Shown: in pieces, positions 33,838 through 46,356 of the stretch
Layout of the letters: each line of letters opens with the position of its first letter
Position numbering within the stretch: the first letter of the stretch is position 1
Assembly: GCA_009801015.1 (NCBI GenBank)
Contig: VHZZ01000037.1
Location: 254,548 to 311,968, forward strand
Direction of reading: 5' to 3'
DNA from: Silene noctiflora
Lineage: Eukaryota > Streptophyta > Magnoliopsida > Caryophyllales > Caryophyllaceae
Length of the DNA stretch: 57,421 bases
Made by a program: the position numbers and the translations under genes
Notes under the pieces: model-generated
The model's input: the letters and a program-made list of their open reading frames with translations, nothing else
The model's database searches: none
What the model was told of the DNA's origin: nothing

Positions 33838-35867
33838 TGTTCTATACATCACAAATTCTTCGATAAGGGATTAAGGACTCCTTACATAAGAATATGTATA
33901 GTCCAAAAATAAAGTTATACATCCAAATGCATATGAGCATGCTACAATGACAATGACAATGACAAAAAGACTTGGAACAGGATGAAACCACGTTTGTTAT
34001 CGCTCTCTGGAAACTAGAAAAGCTCCTAAACTCAACTTCAGACACTCGGGTTTCAAGCAAACCAACATAGACTTTTTCGAGGGCATCCATATGCTTGCTT
34101 CGCTTTTGATGTCAATTACATGGACTACGAAAAACATGCTAAATCTGAAAACAAGTCGCAACTTAATCCACGGAAAGCACCAATTTCCCGTTCTCATGAC
34201 TGATAAATTACAATTATGCCCGCTACTAAACTGAAAGGAAATTAGAAGTTTATTGAAACGAAGTTCATCTGGGGATTTCAAGTTTAGTTTTACAAGTGTT
34301 GCAAAACAGCAAACTCCAGAGATATGAAACTACATTAGGAAGCTCTAAAAATACTACGCGTTCCTTAGTGAAGTAGATCTGCATATATGACACCTACGGT
34401 ATGAACTGCAACGCCTGGTGCAAGCCTGAGTTCACTAGTTTACCTTACCTGAAACCATGGGAAAACAAATTTGCATCAGTTTTGCAAGTTAAGGTAATGA
34501 ATGTCGGACATTTCGTTAATCAATCACACTGAAAACGAGATGGAGTAAGAAAATTAATCAAATTGAGAATATCTTCAAATCATGGCAAATCAAAATGCCG
34601 AGTACAAGCAAAACGGGGGCATATCCTCTATACTAGCACAGTAGCACTTTCTTTTTTTAACATATCCTCGATACTGGAACTTTCTCCTTTAGACATCACT
34701 TAAACAAAAAAATCACTTGTGTGACAAAAGATGGACATCGTCAAGTACTAAATAAGATTGAAGATCTATTTCATTCGGACCTTATCTCATGTCCTGCCAC
34801 CCGCCATCAACAAATGAAGACATTTAAGAGAAAGATAGGGCATGAATATTGAAATGGTACATCATATGGGACAGATGATCGTCAATGATTCGGTAGTCAA
34901 GACACTCAGCAGTGTCTTAACCTATGCAGAGACAAAAGGAGAGGCAGACACATAGGATACAATGGAAGGTGGAGATCATGTAAAATACCAAGTATCAGAA
35001 ACAAATACCATGAAACAAAAACTAAGGCTTCAAGAAGAGTGTCAGTCTGATGTCTGAGCTCTAGTCCCCTCCTGCTGTACCCGCTTGATTGCTTTCTTAA
35101 ACGGAGATGAAAAATACAGGACACGCATATAACATATTCAAAGGATGTAAAACACAATGGGTGGTGCTATAGCGATTTTCTGTTCCTAAACAATAGTGCC
35201 CTTAATTAATGAACAACCAGTCTGTAGGACAGCCTAATATCACGATAGAAGCCTTGGTAGAGCAAAATACTAAAATAGTGAAAGCAACCTGCTCAATCTA
35301 GTTTTCTTTCAACAAAATCCCATTTTAGCGAGGTTCTGGGCAAAATCAGAAGCGAGAAAGCCCTTTGTGATCAGCAAGGTCAGTGGATACAACAACACCG
35401 CAATGCCCCAAGAGATTCCAATTACGGGTAAGGGGGTCGGATGCACGTACAGACATACTCTTATGGATTATTACAATATCATATAGTGAAAGGTTTTTCA
35501 CCAGAGTCCAGACTGGCCCTCAAGGAATCTGGGATACTTAAATCACAAGCAACCATTGATGGTCAACTGATCAACTAATCAAAAGCAGATAAAAATTTCG
35601 GAAACAAAACAGAACAGTCAGCTAGTAATTTACAGAATAATTTATTTAGCACAAATTCTCAGTTACGACAGACCCATACAGTGGATAGTTAAGAGTGTGA
35701 TAAGTTTTCAGAGGGTTAGTGAGTGTGATTTCTTTCTAAAACGGGTAGCATTATATAAATTGTTAAGACATCTCCCAGGAGACTAGCTGTTCTTCAGTAC
35801 AACTGGCAATAGAACAAAAGATCAACATAATACCTGTACAAACTTCCATCCGAAAACAACATTGATT
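33838..35867. other. 3' flank of the ARF gene, no further coding exon seen
   Basis: No PB1 or other domain frame was found, so the ARF coding region does end at 35868. A CAG/GTATTA donor-like site near 35831 hints at a 3'-UTR intron on the minus strand. A SINE-like GGGTAAGGGGGTCGGATGCACGTACAG fragment lies at about 35428. Confidence 0.45.
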
Positions 35868-38800
35868 CTACCCATTCACGAATCCTCCGAGAGGTGGACT
35901 CTCACACTGAGTACCAATCTTATCATGTAACTTCTTGTATGAGTTCGCCATTGGATGATCCATGGTAGTTGCTGCACCTTTTGCTTCACAATCATCGTAT
36001 TCAGTACTACTAATTTCATCTATACTGTTGAGAGGTTTTTCCATATGAATGGTCTTGCCAAAGAGCTGGAATGAAGTGATACCAACTTCTTTGGTCAAGC
36101 CAGGAGACTTTTGTTTGGAACCCGCCGTACAGAAAAACTGGACACTGTTTTGGCTATCAGGTGAAGGTGTGTCCTCAGATGGAGTTTTACCAGTATTCAA
36201 ATCAATGGGTCCTCCATTTGCCCTCTCTGATACACTATCGACGTGAATATCACGGTGCAACTGATGTGTACCATTGGTATTACTAATATTAGGTAAATTT
36301 GATATTAAAAAGTTACTTTGCCTGGCTCCCTGCATGCCCGCAGGAAAAGAATTGTGATTTAAAAAGGATGGGCCCAACTGGCTCATCATTGAACTGAATC
36401 CAACAGAAGGCAAGGGGAACTCCTCCTCGCCATCATATAGTCCTGAGTTAGTTGAGTACTTGAGTTTTTTTGTGGGTGGAAAAGTAGTGTTGATAGGTGG
36501 TGTTGGAGGAATGAACTCGACATGCCAAGGGCTCACTCTGTTCATGTTTTTCAGAATTTCATGTTCGTCCCATTTCACCTGAAAAACATATCAAGGAAAA
36601 AGAGATTATTGTCCATACTCATATTATACACAACTTGAACTTAAGACCATACAAGCATATACTCTGCTCAAATAGGAACACATAATGCGATTCTTTTTCC
36701 CATTTTGTGCATGCATATATAAAAGATAGGTGCTAAACATAATAAGGCGTATCAGTATACAGAAGTACTATAAAATACTTGACCGGATTCAATGTATTAA
36801 ATGTTTCAAAACATAATAAGTTGTATCAAAAAAACAGGGGTTCAGAGTTGGTATAGGAACTAGAATGTATTTGAGATATTTAGGGGTGAAAGAGAAAGAA
36901 CAAAAGAAAAAAAGAGGTAGATGATGTTTTTCAATTCTAACTTTTTTCTTATTTAACCCAATTAAATCGCCAGTGATTCTAGATTATATTACAACATCTT
37001 ATGGATTAGAACAGGGAGGGTTAATGAATAGTTCAGAAGCAATTAGCTGTCAGCTGAGGATGTCACAACCAGGTTAAAGAATGACCGCACATACTAAACA
37101 CTAACATGCACCACCGTCTGCATAGAATTAAAAAAAATTGCCCACCAGACTACCAGAGAGCATATCCACTATTTGTACATTCTCAATATTTTGCCCGCTA
37201 CTTAATAACACGACACCATTCGTATTTTTTCCCTGGACATTTTATGTTACACTTTCGGCAAACATTAGCTAATTTAAAAAAGGGAAAACTTGAGATATTA
37301 ATGTCACACGGTATAAACTTTGTACACAGGGTCGCAGGCTTAAAACAGAGAAAAATTGGTTAGGTTGTAGATTGAGACAGTAAATGTATTACCACCTTAC
37401 TTAGGCAAAGGCATAAATCATTGAACCAGTAATAAGGATTCCATCTAATTTGGTTTACTAAAACCCATTATTTTTTTCCCAAAAAAAATCCTCCTTATTA
37501 GGAAAATTTTAAATAGCATATCTGACAGACTGACATTTCCAACATTCAATTTCTTTTATTTGAGAAACGGTACATTCAGAAATTTTCTAATGTTCCTAAC
37601 TACGGGAGGGCCTTCCTTTAGGCACTGAGGGACCCCGACAGTGCTTTTCAAGATTATGTACGAGCTTAATTTGCACTCGTACACAAGCTAGAACTTGGGG
37701 CCCTGTTATCTCGAATCTTAGCCCCCTCTGGTTTTTGCCAAGATCCGCTTACCTTAACACATATACAACATATGACCCCCTTTATTTCCTCTGAGCACCA
37801 ATTGCTCAACCTAGAAATCAGAATGCTCAGGTAGCATGACATTCAGCACTCAGCTAATACCAAATCAAAAGTATACGACTATGGGTTCAGGACTACGTGC
37901 CCTCGCCCTATCCCTGGCTCTAGCCCCCTAGCCATAGTGCAAAACGCTTCACAAATTAAATTGGCCCAACTAATACATAAGCTGCAAAACGCTCCTCGTT
38001 CTGACAGCAACAAAAACCAGGGAGTATTACAGGCATACTAATTACCATCTCTCAAACTAGATTACCAGTTAATCAGTACCTGGCCCCCGGGCATTCATAC
38101 CACGACATCTAGCAATGCATCACTATCAAATGCTTCACAACTAAGCCACCTAGAACACAAAATCAATTACCAATTACCACACATTCCAATACTATGTTCG
38201 CATAAACAATCATCAACAATCGTCAAAATGTAAGTGCATTGCTTAATGCTATACATAAACAGAAGCTAATTAGCAAACAATCAAAAAAATCCAAATCAGA
38301 TAATATTAAGAAACTACCAGTTCCACATTTTTCAGATAAAAACAAACAAATCAACCAACATTCCATTCAAATCAAATTAACAGCAAAACTCGAATAATAC
38401 CTCAAGCATCCGCCAAGTAGACCCACGGAACAACCCGCTATCCCTACCAGAAACCGCCACAATCGTCCCTTGAAACCACTGCAACCTCGACGAATCCTCT
38501 GTCTCAGTCGCCATCTTAATCCTAACCCCTTCCGCCCAATACACTCCCAACGACCTCTCCACCCTCTCTGCTGCCACAACAAACTCCGCCACACCCGGCT
38601 TCGGATAATAAACCACCTCAAACCCTACCCCACGCGCTGCCCTCTCCGCCGCCTCGACCACCACCTCAATCACCTTCTCCCTCCCCCTATTCTTCTTCAC
38701 ATACCCCGGTGGCGGCTCCAAATTACCATAAACTCCCTCCGCCACCGGCATAACCGCCTTTGGCCGCACTGCCCGCCGTACTCCGACGAACAACTCGCCG

Positions 38801-39504
38801 GAAGCATTTTTCCGTGTAAACACGACAGTATCTCCGGCGACGAGTTTTTTATTGTTAACGAATTTACTCCATCCTGTAGTAAGTAAATGTCGACGTGGCG
38901 TACCGCGGTAAATATGTCGAAACTCCCAAGAATTACCGTGAATATCCGTGATCCGAAGCGTTTGAACCGGAGGATCCGCATCAAAATCTAACGGCGGAAA
39001 AATCGAATCTGCACAGAATCTCGGAACAGAAAATCCTCCTCCGTTATTCGCATCTGACGGCGTTAACACCTTCGCAAACGATACGACGTCGCTCTCATCA
39101 CCTCCTCCTCCAACTCCTACTACTACTCTGTTATTCTCCGAACCTTCGAATTCATGTTCACCGAAGTTTCTCGAATGTTCTGGAAGGATATTGAGAGGAT
39201 GAAGACGGATCTTCGCAAAAACTTCGTCGGTGTTCACGTCAGCGAGCAAGGAAACGTGTTCGACACGGCAATGAATGAACGGCTTCGATGTGACAGCAGG
39301 TGAGAACGAGGAGAGTGGAACCGGCGGCGTAGATTGCTCCACGTGTCCTTGAGGGAAATAGTAAACCCTAGAGTTAACTACTGGTGGTTGCACTAAGCTC
39401 CCTGCACACGCTTTCCAGATTCTCTCGTCGACGCCGTTGGCCTCCGCCGCCACACGCGGCGGCGGAGGCGGTGGTTGCGGTGGCGGGATGTATTCTCTCT
39501 CCAT
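35868..39504 (-). CDS. Auxin response factor, ARF17-like (no PB1 domain; two exons)
   Basis: Exon 1 39504-38401 and exon 2 36578-35868 join in phase 0 to 604 residues, with an 1822-bp GT-AG intron. The N terminus has a proline run and the family motif [12 protein letters not shown]. The B3 DNA-binding domain covers about 143-245 ([20 protein letters not shown], then [18 protein letters not shown]). The auxin-response domain runs about 285-390 across the exon junction ([21 protein letters not shown], then WDEHE and SPWHVEF). The Ser/Asn-rich C terminus ends in [14 protein letters not shown] and a short tail, without the PB1 dimerisation domain, as in ARF17. A miR160 site encodes AGMQGARQ (448-455). 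Family knowledge: ARF10/16/17 repress auxin-response genes in the nucleus and are limited by miR160. Confidence 0.93.
36319..36339 (-). promoter_or_regulatory. miR160 target site in the ARF17-like mRNA
   Basis: The plus strand here, TGCCTGGCTCCCTGCATGCC followed by C, is the plant miR160 sequence except for one C for U near position 15 and the final base. The minus-strand mRNA is thus almost fully complementary. The site lies in coding sequence (AGMQGARQ), as in ARF10, ARF16 and ARF17. Confidence 0.93.
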
Positions 39505-39545
39505 TGATTTTTTTTTTTTTTTATTATTTTTTTTTGTTTTTTGTG
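39505..39545 (-). promoter_or_regulatory. Adenine-rich leader just upstream of the ARF start codon
   Basis: On the mRNA strand about 35 of the 40 bases before the ATG are A, broken by a few T and C. If it is transcribed, it is an A-rich 5' leader next to the start codon. Confidence 0.5.
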
Positions 39546-41149
39546 AGAAGAAAAAGTGTTGGATTTGATGGAGATATTTTTGACGCTTTGTTATGGTGGT
39601 TAAAAGAGAGTAGGAGTGTTTAAAACAATGTGAATGGAGGTAAGAAAATGACTAATTTACCCTCCGACAGGTTAACTCCACTAATTAATTATGTTTGTTT
39701 TATTACTTCTTTTGTAAAAACGGTTTTAAATTCATATTCATAAAATATGACCGCCATAATTACGAAGAAGGTCTATTTTATAATATGTTGAAGTTCATTT
39801 AATGATCAGTTTAAATAGAGTATTTAAAAATTAAAACAGATGTAACTACATAAAATGTGGCTGACGAACATTAAAAGATGTTATAGCGAATGTTCGTTTT
39901 ACAATATAGTTGAAGTTCAGTCGATGATCGGCTTAGCCAAGTATTGACTATTTTGCAAATAATAGGACAATAAAGTTGTGTTACAGTGTCAGACTCTCAA
40001 ACAGTCAAACGGTTCTTTTACTGGTTGTGTTGTTTGTTATTACGCGCAATATAAATATAAATAGGAACTTTCATATATTAAAAGATCGTTAAAATTGTCT
40101 TATCATGTAAAACCGTATTACACTGTGAAATTATGTAATTATGTAATTAATGGTTTTCTTGTAGTCAATGGTTTGTAGGGGTAAAAGGTAAGAAGGGGTA
40201 ATATTTGTTGCACAAAGCCACAAATTGTAACAAGATTAATAGAGAAGAAAATGACGAAAATGCCCTTAGTAGTAGTGGAATGAACTGCTAGTGTTTGAAG
40301 GGGAAGCAGTTTGAGGGGAGTGGGGCCCGCTAGATTTAGGGGGGAAAGTCAATACGAACAAGCGGTTGAGATTGATAAGGGTGAAAAAGATTTATTAATT
40401 GCGATTTGATAGGAATTTTTTGAGTTAAAAAACTACCCTATTTTTTAGGGTTTAAGATAATAATTACTTCTAATTTTTTATTTATTTTTTAATATGTAAG
40501 ATAGATTTTTTTGTTTTTTATATTTTGATAGATTTGGAACGATTTTTTAGCGATTTTAATTCAAACAGAATAAGATTGATTACTTGATTTTCTGTATGTT
40601 TGAATTTTAAATTTCCGTAATACAATTTCATAAATTATTGTAAAAAAAATCGTTTGTCACTTTTAAATTACAAAGTAATTCAGGGTATGTATCAAAGATG
40701 ATACTCCGTAGTAGCATAGCCAATAATTAATTAGCGGAAAAAATATAAAATCATAGCTTCTTGCATAAATTTTTAGATGTTTGACTTACTAAATTGTTGA
40801 AATTGACTAATTTGAAAAATATACGAGTGTACCTTATGACAACAACGTCAATTAAATAAAAAATTGAGGACTAACCTAAAACTGACGTCGTACTCTATCT
40901 ATTCCGGCACCGTTAAGGCATAACTATAGATGATCTTACTTTACTTTTTGTTTGTTATATTAAATGTGTTGTACTAGGTCATTTTAATAAAACAAATACG
41001 TATATACTTTGTCAAAAGAGAAAAAAATTCTCTTTAGACCGACAATGTATACAAAATGACAAATTCTTGATAGGAGTATCATCTATAGGCGTTAACGCTA
41101 GAATTTGACTTGTTTTAAACTTAAAACAAATATGACCGTCTTAGACCTG
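39546..41149. other. Intergenic region upstream of the ARF gene, no gene seen
   Basis: AT-rich. A weak direct repeat, TTGAAGTTCA..GATGATCRGYTTA, occurs near 39789 and 39911. TACTCCGTA occurs at 40702. Confidence 0.4.
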
Positions 41150-41580
41150 ACAAATCGGGTCAACGGGTTCGGGTCAGGCCAGTTCGGGTCGGATTAGTTC
41201 GGGTTTTTCATTGATTTCGGGTTAATTCGGGTTGGCTTGGGTCGTTTCGGGTCAATTTCGGGTTGTTAGTCGGGTCAGTTTCGGGTCAAGCAGGTCGGGT
41301 TATTTTGGGTCGGGTCATTTTCGGGTCAATGAATAAGAGAGAAAAAATCATTTCAAGTCTTTTCAGTTCAATTAGAGTTATGTTTTGTCGGGTCATTTTT
41401 GGGTTGGGTGGTTTTAGAACGGGTCATTTTTGGGTCGGGTCAGTTACGGGTCAAGAAAGCTCGGTCGTGTTCGGGTCGGGTTGGATCAGTTCGGGTTTCA
41501 GGCCACGTTCGGGTGATGTAGTTCGGGTCATTCCGGGTTTCAGGTCAGCATTTTCGGGTCGGGTTACTTTTGCCAAGTCT
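41150..41580. repeat. Low-complexity GGGTCGGGT / TTCGGGTC tract
   Basis: A degenerate array of TCGGGTCA and TTCGGGTT words about 430 bp long. The long open frame through it (41263-41634) is a by-product of the repeat. Confidence 0.75.
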
Positions 41581-42710
41581 AGTCTTAAGCGACAATTAAA
41601 TTCAGTTTGTGGACCCGAAAAGACAGGGAATTAATGAAGCTTATTCTTCCTTTATTAATTATTACTTGTAATTATTTCTGACTTATTATTTCACTAATAT
41701 GTTTGAAAGTCATTTATTAGAAATGTCATAATATGAGCCAAAAAAAAAAACTAGTACTGCAACTGGGATACTGTACTGTCATATTGTCATACTGCTGCAT
41801 GTTGCATGGACCGCAGGCAAATTTATTAAAGAATGAAAAAACAATTTTGGACCAATGTTTTTGATACACATATTCCATTAAAGAAGGATAAGACCCGTCT
41901 TAAACTTAAAGCGTGTAAAATACATACCAAATTATATGACAAGTTGCTTAAAAATTTCATTCAGGGGTGTCTAAGACCCCGGGCAACCACGGGTGTGAGA
42001 ACCGGACCTCCGGTTTTGGTCACCGGATTTACAAACTTTATTGATGAAATTCAATACAAACCTCGAAATATATTACACTGGTTTTAATTCTGTGGAAAAA
42101 AATGCACGGGTTGACTGTTAGATAACATACAAAATATGTTAGTTAGTATGATAATTAGACGTCATATTCAGAAATAATAATTGAATGAAATGATGTTAAA
42201 TAATTCAAGTCCAACTTTAGAAAATGGAAAAAAATTATCGAACCAATCAGAAACCTTAAAATGACTTGGCTTTAATAGTAACGAGATTTGTGTATTCATA
42301 TTTCGAGCCTTATTTTTTTGTGTTGCACTGGGCATTCATTTGTTTTAAGACGTCCCGGCCGATACTCTTTCTTAAGCAAGACTTACTGTGAATCAGTGAC
42401 CGATAATAAAAAGCAATATTCACGAGAATTGAACAATTTTTGATGTAATTTAAATTTGGAACACAGCTAAAAATAGAGGCTATTGTTTGTGTTTTTTACC
42501 AGTAATTACTCCTAATTTTTTAACAATATTATAGGGTTGTCCCAATTTTATGCAAAACTTTGCAATAATTGTATATATAAATTGATAGTCTTTAAATAAA
42601 GGACTATTTTCTTACCTTACCCTATAAAACTAGGTCTGAATATTTGTTTGTTGGATGGTCCATTGTGTGTTTTAGATCGACAAAATTATTAATACGCAAA
42701 TTTTTATTTT
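41581..42710. other. Intergenic region, no gene seen
   Basis: AT-rich. Isolated AGACCCGTCTTAAACTTAA near 41890 may be a MITE end. No supported coding. Confidence 0.4.
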
Positions 42711-42910
42711 AGGCGGGCTGTTTTCGGTCTGAAATACGACGGACAAAATATTGTCATTTTTGTAGTAAAATGTAACCATTTTTTTTACTTTGAAAATGAT
42801 GTGAAAAATAATGGTAACATGTTATAGAACATAACAATATTTTATTGTAAAATGGCAACATATTGTCCGTCTTATTTCAGACGGGAAACAACCCGTCTGA
42901 AGCAAGACGC
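42711..42910. mobile_element. MITE with about 40-bp terminal inverted repeats
   Basis: GGCGGGCTGTTTTCGGTCTG and ACGACGGACAAAATATTG at the left match in inverse CAACATATTGTCCGTCTTATTTCAG and ACGGGAAACAACCCGTC at the right (42858-42898), around an ATGTAACC-type core. The flanking duplication was not resolved. Confidence 0.7.
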
Positions 42911-43019
42911 GCTGTTATTAATATTAGCTCTTTCCAGAAGATGTTTTAGTTTACTCTTGAGATCCCGTGTTCGAGTCCTCGACTTATATCGTTAGTATTA
43001 TTAATAAGAAGTGTTTATG

Positions 43020-43200
43020 GCCTTGTTATTTCCGGCTTAGGTTCAGTTCATTGCAGTTCAACTCAGTTTTGTGTAGTTCGAGTAAGCTTTATTCAGCTTG
43101 ACTTTGCTCAGATCTATTCAAATTAACCTTAATTTCAGCTCCATTTAGTTCAACGTAGATTCGCTTAGTTCAGTTCAACTACTTTCAACTTAAAAGAATA
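43020..43200. repeat. Degenerate TTCAGTTCA repeat tract
   Basis: Many variants of AGTTCAGTTCA, AGTTCAACTCAG and TTCAGCTT in a row. It is low complexity and non-coding. Confidence 0.6.
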
Positions 43201-44093
43201 TAGTCATTACAGTTTTATAATAAATACGCACTAAAAGTAGCGACTGCGAGTTCCCTCATCCTCTAAAAAAAATTAATATATGTGACAAATTGAAAGACAA
43301 ATTATACTTGTCATATGATGAGTTTATCATAAACAATATAAGTGATTTATACAATAACTTAAATAGTTTTTACACGGAAGATTTATTTGAGTTGCTCATA
43401 TATATTTATCATAGTACATGATAAATTATCTTGTATGAGATTGTTTTACACCTATTATAATTACTAATACTCTGTATTACATAAGGTACATAACATAAGA
43501 AGGAACGTTAAAATTTAAAAAGAGTTTTATCGCTTTGGTGATCTTATGCTCGTGCTCGAATGGGAAAAAGTATTTGCAACGTCTATTAATTAGGAGTAAA
43601 ATAAGGGTGATTAAATAAAATAAAAACTACATAGCATTTTGTGATAAGATTGTGACTAACAAATTTAAGCATTCTTGTTATGTTGATGTTGTATGTGAGA
43701 AATTGCAAGAAACAAAGATGTGTGTTCTTCGCAAATAGGAATATACATTCAGATGTATATGAGTATTGTACATTCAATACAAATCCAATTGAGCTTATAT
43801 GCAATTTTTTTGAGCTTTTAAATTTTTTGATTTACATTTTAATTTTTCAGGTGTTGAAATTAAAATCTTATTGAGTTTATATGTATTATTTTTGAGTTCG
43901 AATATAATATTTTGAGTTAAAATTTTATTATAAAGGCGTTCAGATTCTTTTCATAAAACTCGTAAAATATGCATATAAGTTCAAGTCCTTTACTACAAAG
44001 CTCTAAATTTATATTACCAAGATGTAAACATCTGGTTGTATAATCCACTAATTGTGTATTCTTGATCATAGAAATCCGTCACATTCCCTAAAC
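43201..44093. other. Intergenic region, no gene seen
   Basis: AT-rich; frames at 43586 and 43680 have no domain. Confidence 0.4.
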
Positions 44094-44290
44094 ACAAATT
44101 CTCATTGAAGACGGATACTATCCGTCACAAGTTGAAGACGGATAGTGTCTCTCTCACAATATGCATGTGACACCAATTATGGGGTGCTCCATTTCCCCTC
44201 ACTTGTCCTCCTACTTGCCTTATTGTGAGAGAGACACTATCCGTTTTCAGCTTATGACGGATAGTGCCCGCCACAAGCAAGACGTTTTGT
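44094..44290. mobile_element. ACTATCCGTCACAAG MITE, copy 1
   Basis: ACACAAATTCT then GATACTATCCGTCACAAG at the left and CCACAAGCAAGACGTTTTGTT at the right. Internal words GTGACAC and ATTGTGAGAGAGACACTATCCG are shared with copy 2 at 44756. Confidence 0.7.
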
Positions 44291-44755
44291 TCCCTAAATA
44301 TGTGACGAATTTCGCTTCCGTCCCAATTTTTCAATCACTCTCCCTTATTTTTATTCTTTTTTTTTTTTTTTGTAGTACTGGATTCATTTAGAAGAAGGGA
44401 GTATTCATTAAGATCATCGGAGAAATAAAAATTCCGATTTTTCATTATCTATTATTGGTACGAACTGGTATCTTTAATCAATAATCCTCTCATTTTGTTT
44501 AACTCTTTAACTCGAACGTTATTATTTTATTAATGGAAAATGAAAAAAGATCGAGTTTAAATACGAATTGATGGTAATATAAATTGAAATAAAGGACATG
44601 ATTAATAAGTTGATTAATGTAATGTATACATAAATTTAATTATGACAATGATAAATAAAGTATAGAAAGTAGACAATTAATTATGATTGTGACAAACTGA
44701 GCTTGTTTGTCTCTTTATCTTCGAGACTACTCTACTGTGTATTTAATTTAACCAA

Positions 44756-44949
44756 CACAAATTCTGACGCACACTATCCGTCACAAGCTGAAAACCGATA
44801 GTATTTCTCTTATAATATACAAGTGACACTATCCATAGGGTACTTTATTTCTCTCTCACTTGCCATCTCACTTGCATTATTGTGAGAGGGCACTATCCGT
44901 CTTCAGCTTGTGACAGATAGTGTCGATCACAAGCAAGACGCTTTGTTTA
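44756..44949. mobile_element. ACTATCCGTCACAAG MITE, copy 2
   Basis: Same orientation and length as copy 1. Left end ACACAAATTCT and CACACTATCCGTCACAAGC; right end CAGATAGTGTCGATCACAAGC and AAGACGCTTTGTTT. The ends are partly inverted copies of each other. Confidence 0.7.
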
Positions 44950-45445
44950 ACCACAATATTATCAGATCATTTATCACCCCATCATCTATCAACAAAGACG
45001 ACAAGTAGACAACAACTAGACCACCAAATTAATGTATTTAATTAATTTTTTTTTTTTCTTTTTTTTTTTTTTTTCATAACCAATTTTTATTATGTCATAA
45101 AACGAGTTGTCGTTCACGTATATATTACGAGAATATAATACACCAATTTTTATTTTATTTTTGACAATAAGAGAAAAATAGTCCTGCTCATACCGTTGCA
45201 GATTTTGCAATGAAATGGGCAATTTTATTCAAATTTTAAGGACAATGGCTTATTGAGAAGCAATGAGTAGACGAAAGTAAACTACTACTAATACGCAGGA
45301 CATCCGTAGAAACTTCAATGTGCCTGAAGCCATGATTGACAACATCCAAATTGACTCATTTGAGAGCAATTGCTTCGGCAAGGAACGCAGAAGTCGTCCA
45401 AAACCTAACAAAACCATAATGGAAGGTAGTATACTAGTACCCAGG

Positions 45446-45592
45446 GCTCAAAATCTCGGCCGAATTGTATAGAATTTCACTCTATCGATACGAGATATCG
45501 CCCGAGATATCACCGAGATTCACCGCGATCCGTCTGTGATGACCGATTATACCGATACCGCGACTACGACGGATACCGAGATTTAAAACCAT
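45446..45592. repeat. MITE-like element with AAATCTCGG ends
   Basis: CTCAAAATCTCGGCCG at the left and GATACCGAGATTTAAAAC at the right are imperfect inverses; the core repeats GAGATATC/CGATACCG words. No coding. Confidence 0.45.
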
Positions 45593-46356
45593 TAGTACCT
45601 CAACAAATTGATGTAAGTAGTCTTATCCTCGTGTTAATAAGAAAGTCGATATCATTAGTTGCATTACTAGGGTGACTTAATGTTAATACTCCGTAAATTC
45701 TTGTACCAACAAGTTTATTTATTACTCAAACATCTCATTCAGATTTGGTATGCCTAAAAACAAAAACTTGCCATGGAAATTCGGCGATTGGGCTCGACCT
45801 GAAGACTTGTCGAGCCTAAGAAATTGAAGATCAAGCTCGACATATCATTATTCGTGAAATAATAAGAGTAAATAAATAAAATAAATAAATAAACTAATTT
45901 TAAAACTACAAATTACGCAAACAAAAACTAAAAACGGCTCAAAAGATCTTTTGATCAGAGCTTACTGGGATCACGTAGGATTTGTCAAGCTTTCACTCCT
46001 GCTCGAGCTCAACGAGCAGATCCAAATCAATTATAGGCTTAAAGCCCTACTAAAATGACCCGACTTAGGCCTAATATACGGGCATAAAATGGCCGATAAG
46101 GTGATCTCCATCTCTGGAAAGCTTTCACTTCTGTTATGATCGCCTACGACACAGTTTCACACTCAGTAAATAAAATCGAAAACCACCAAGATTTAATTAG
46201 AAAAAAAGATCCGAGTATTCATTATCACGATTACCAGAACTTAAATAAACTCCACACACGACCAAAGCAAAAAAAAAAAAAAAAAAAAAAAGTAACAGTA
46301 AATAGTAAATAGTAAACAGACCAAACACAGGCAAACATGATCTCAACTCTCAACGT

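Noticed and set aside
41263..41634. 123-codon frame through the GGGTCGG tract
   Set aside because: Created by the low-complexity repeat; its amino-acid make-up simply mirrors the repeat unit.
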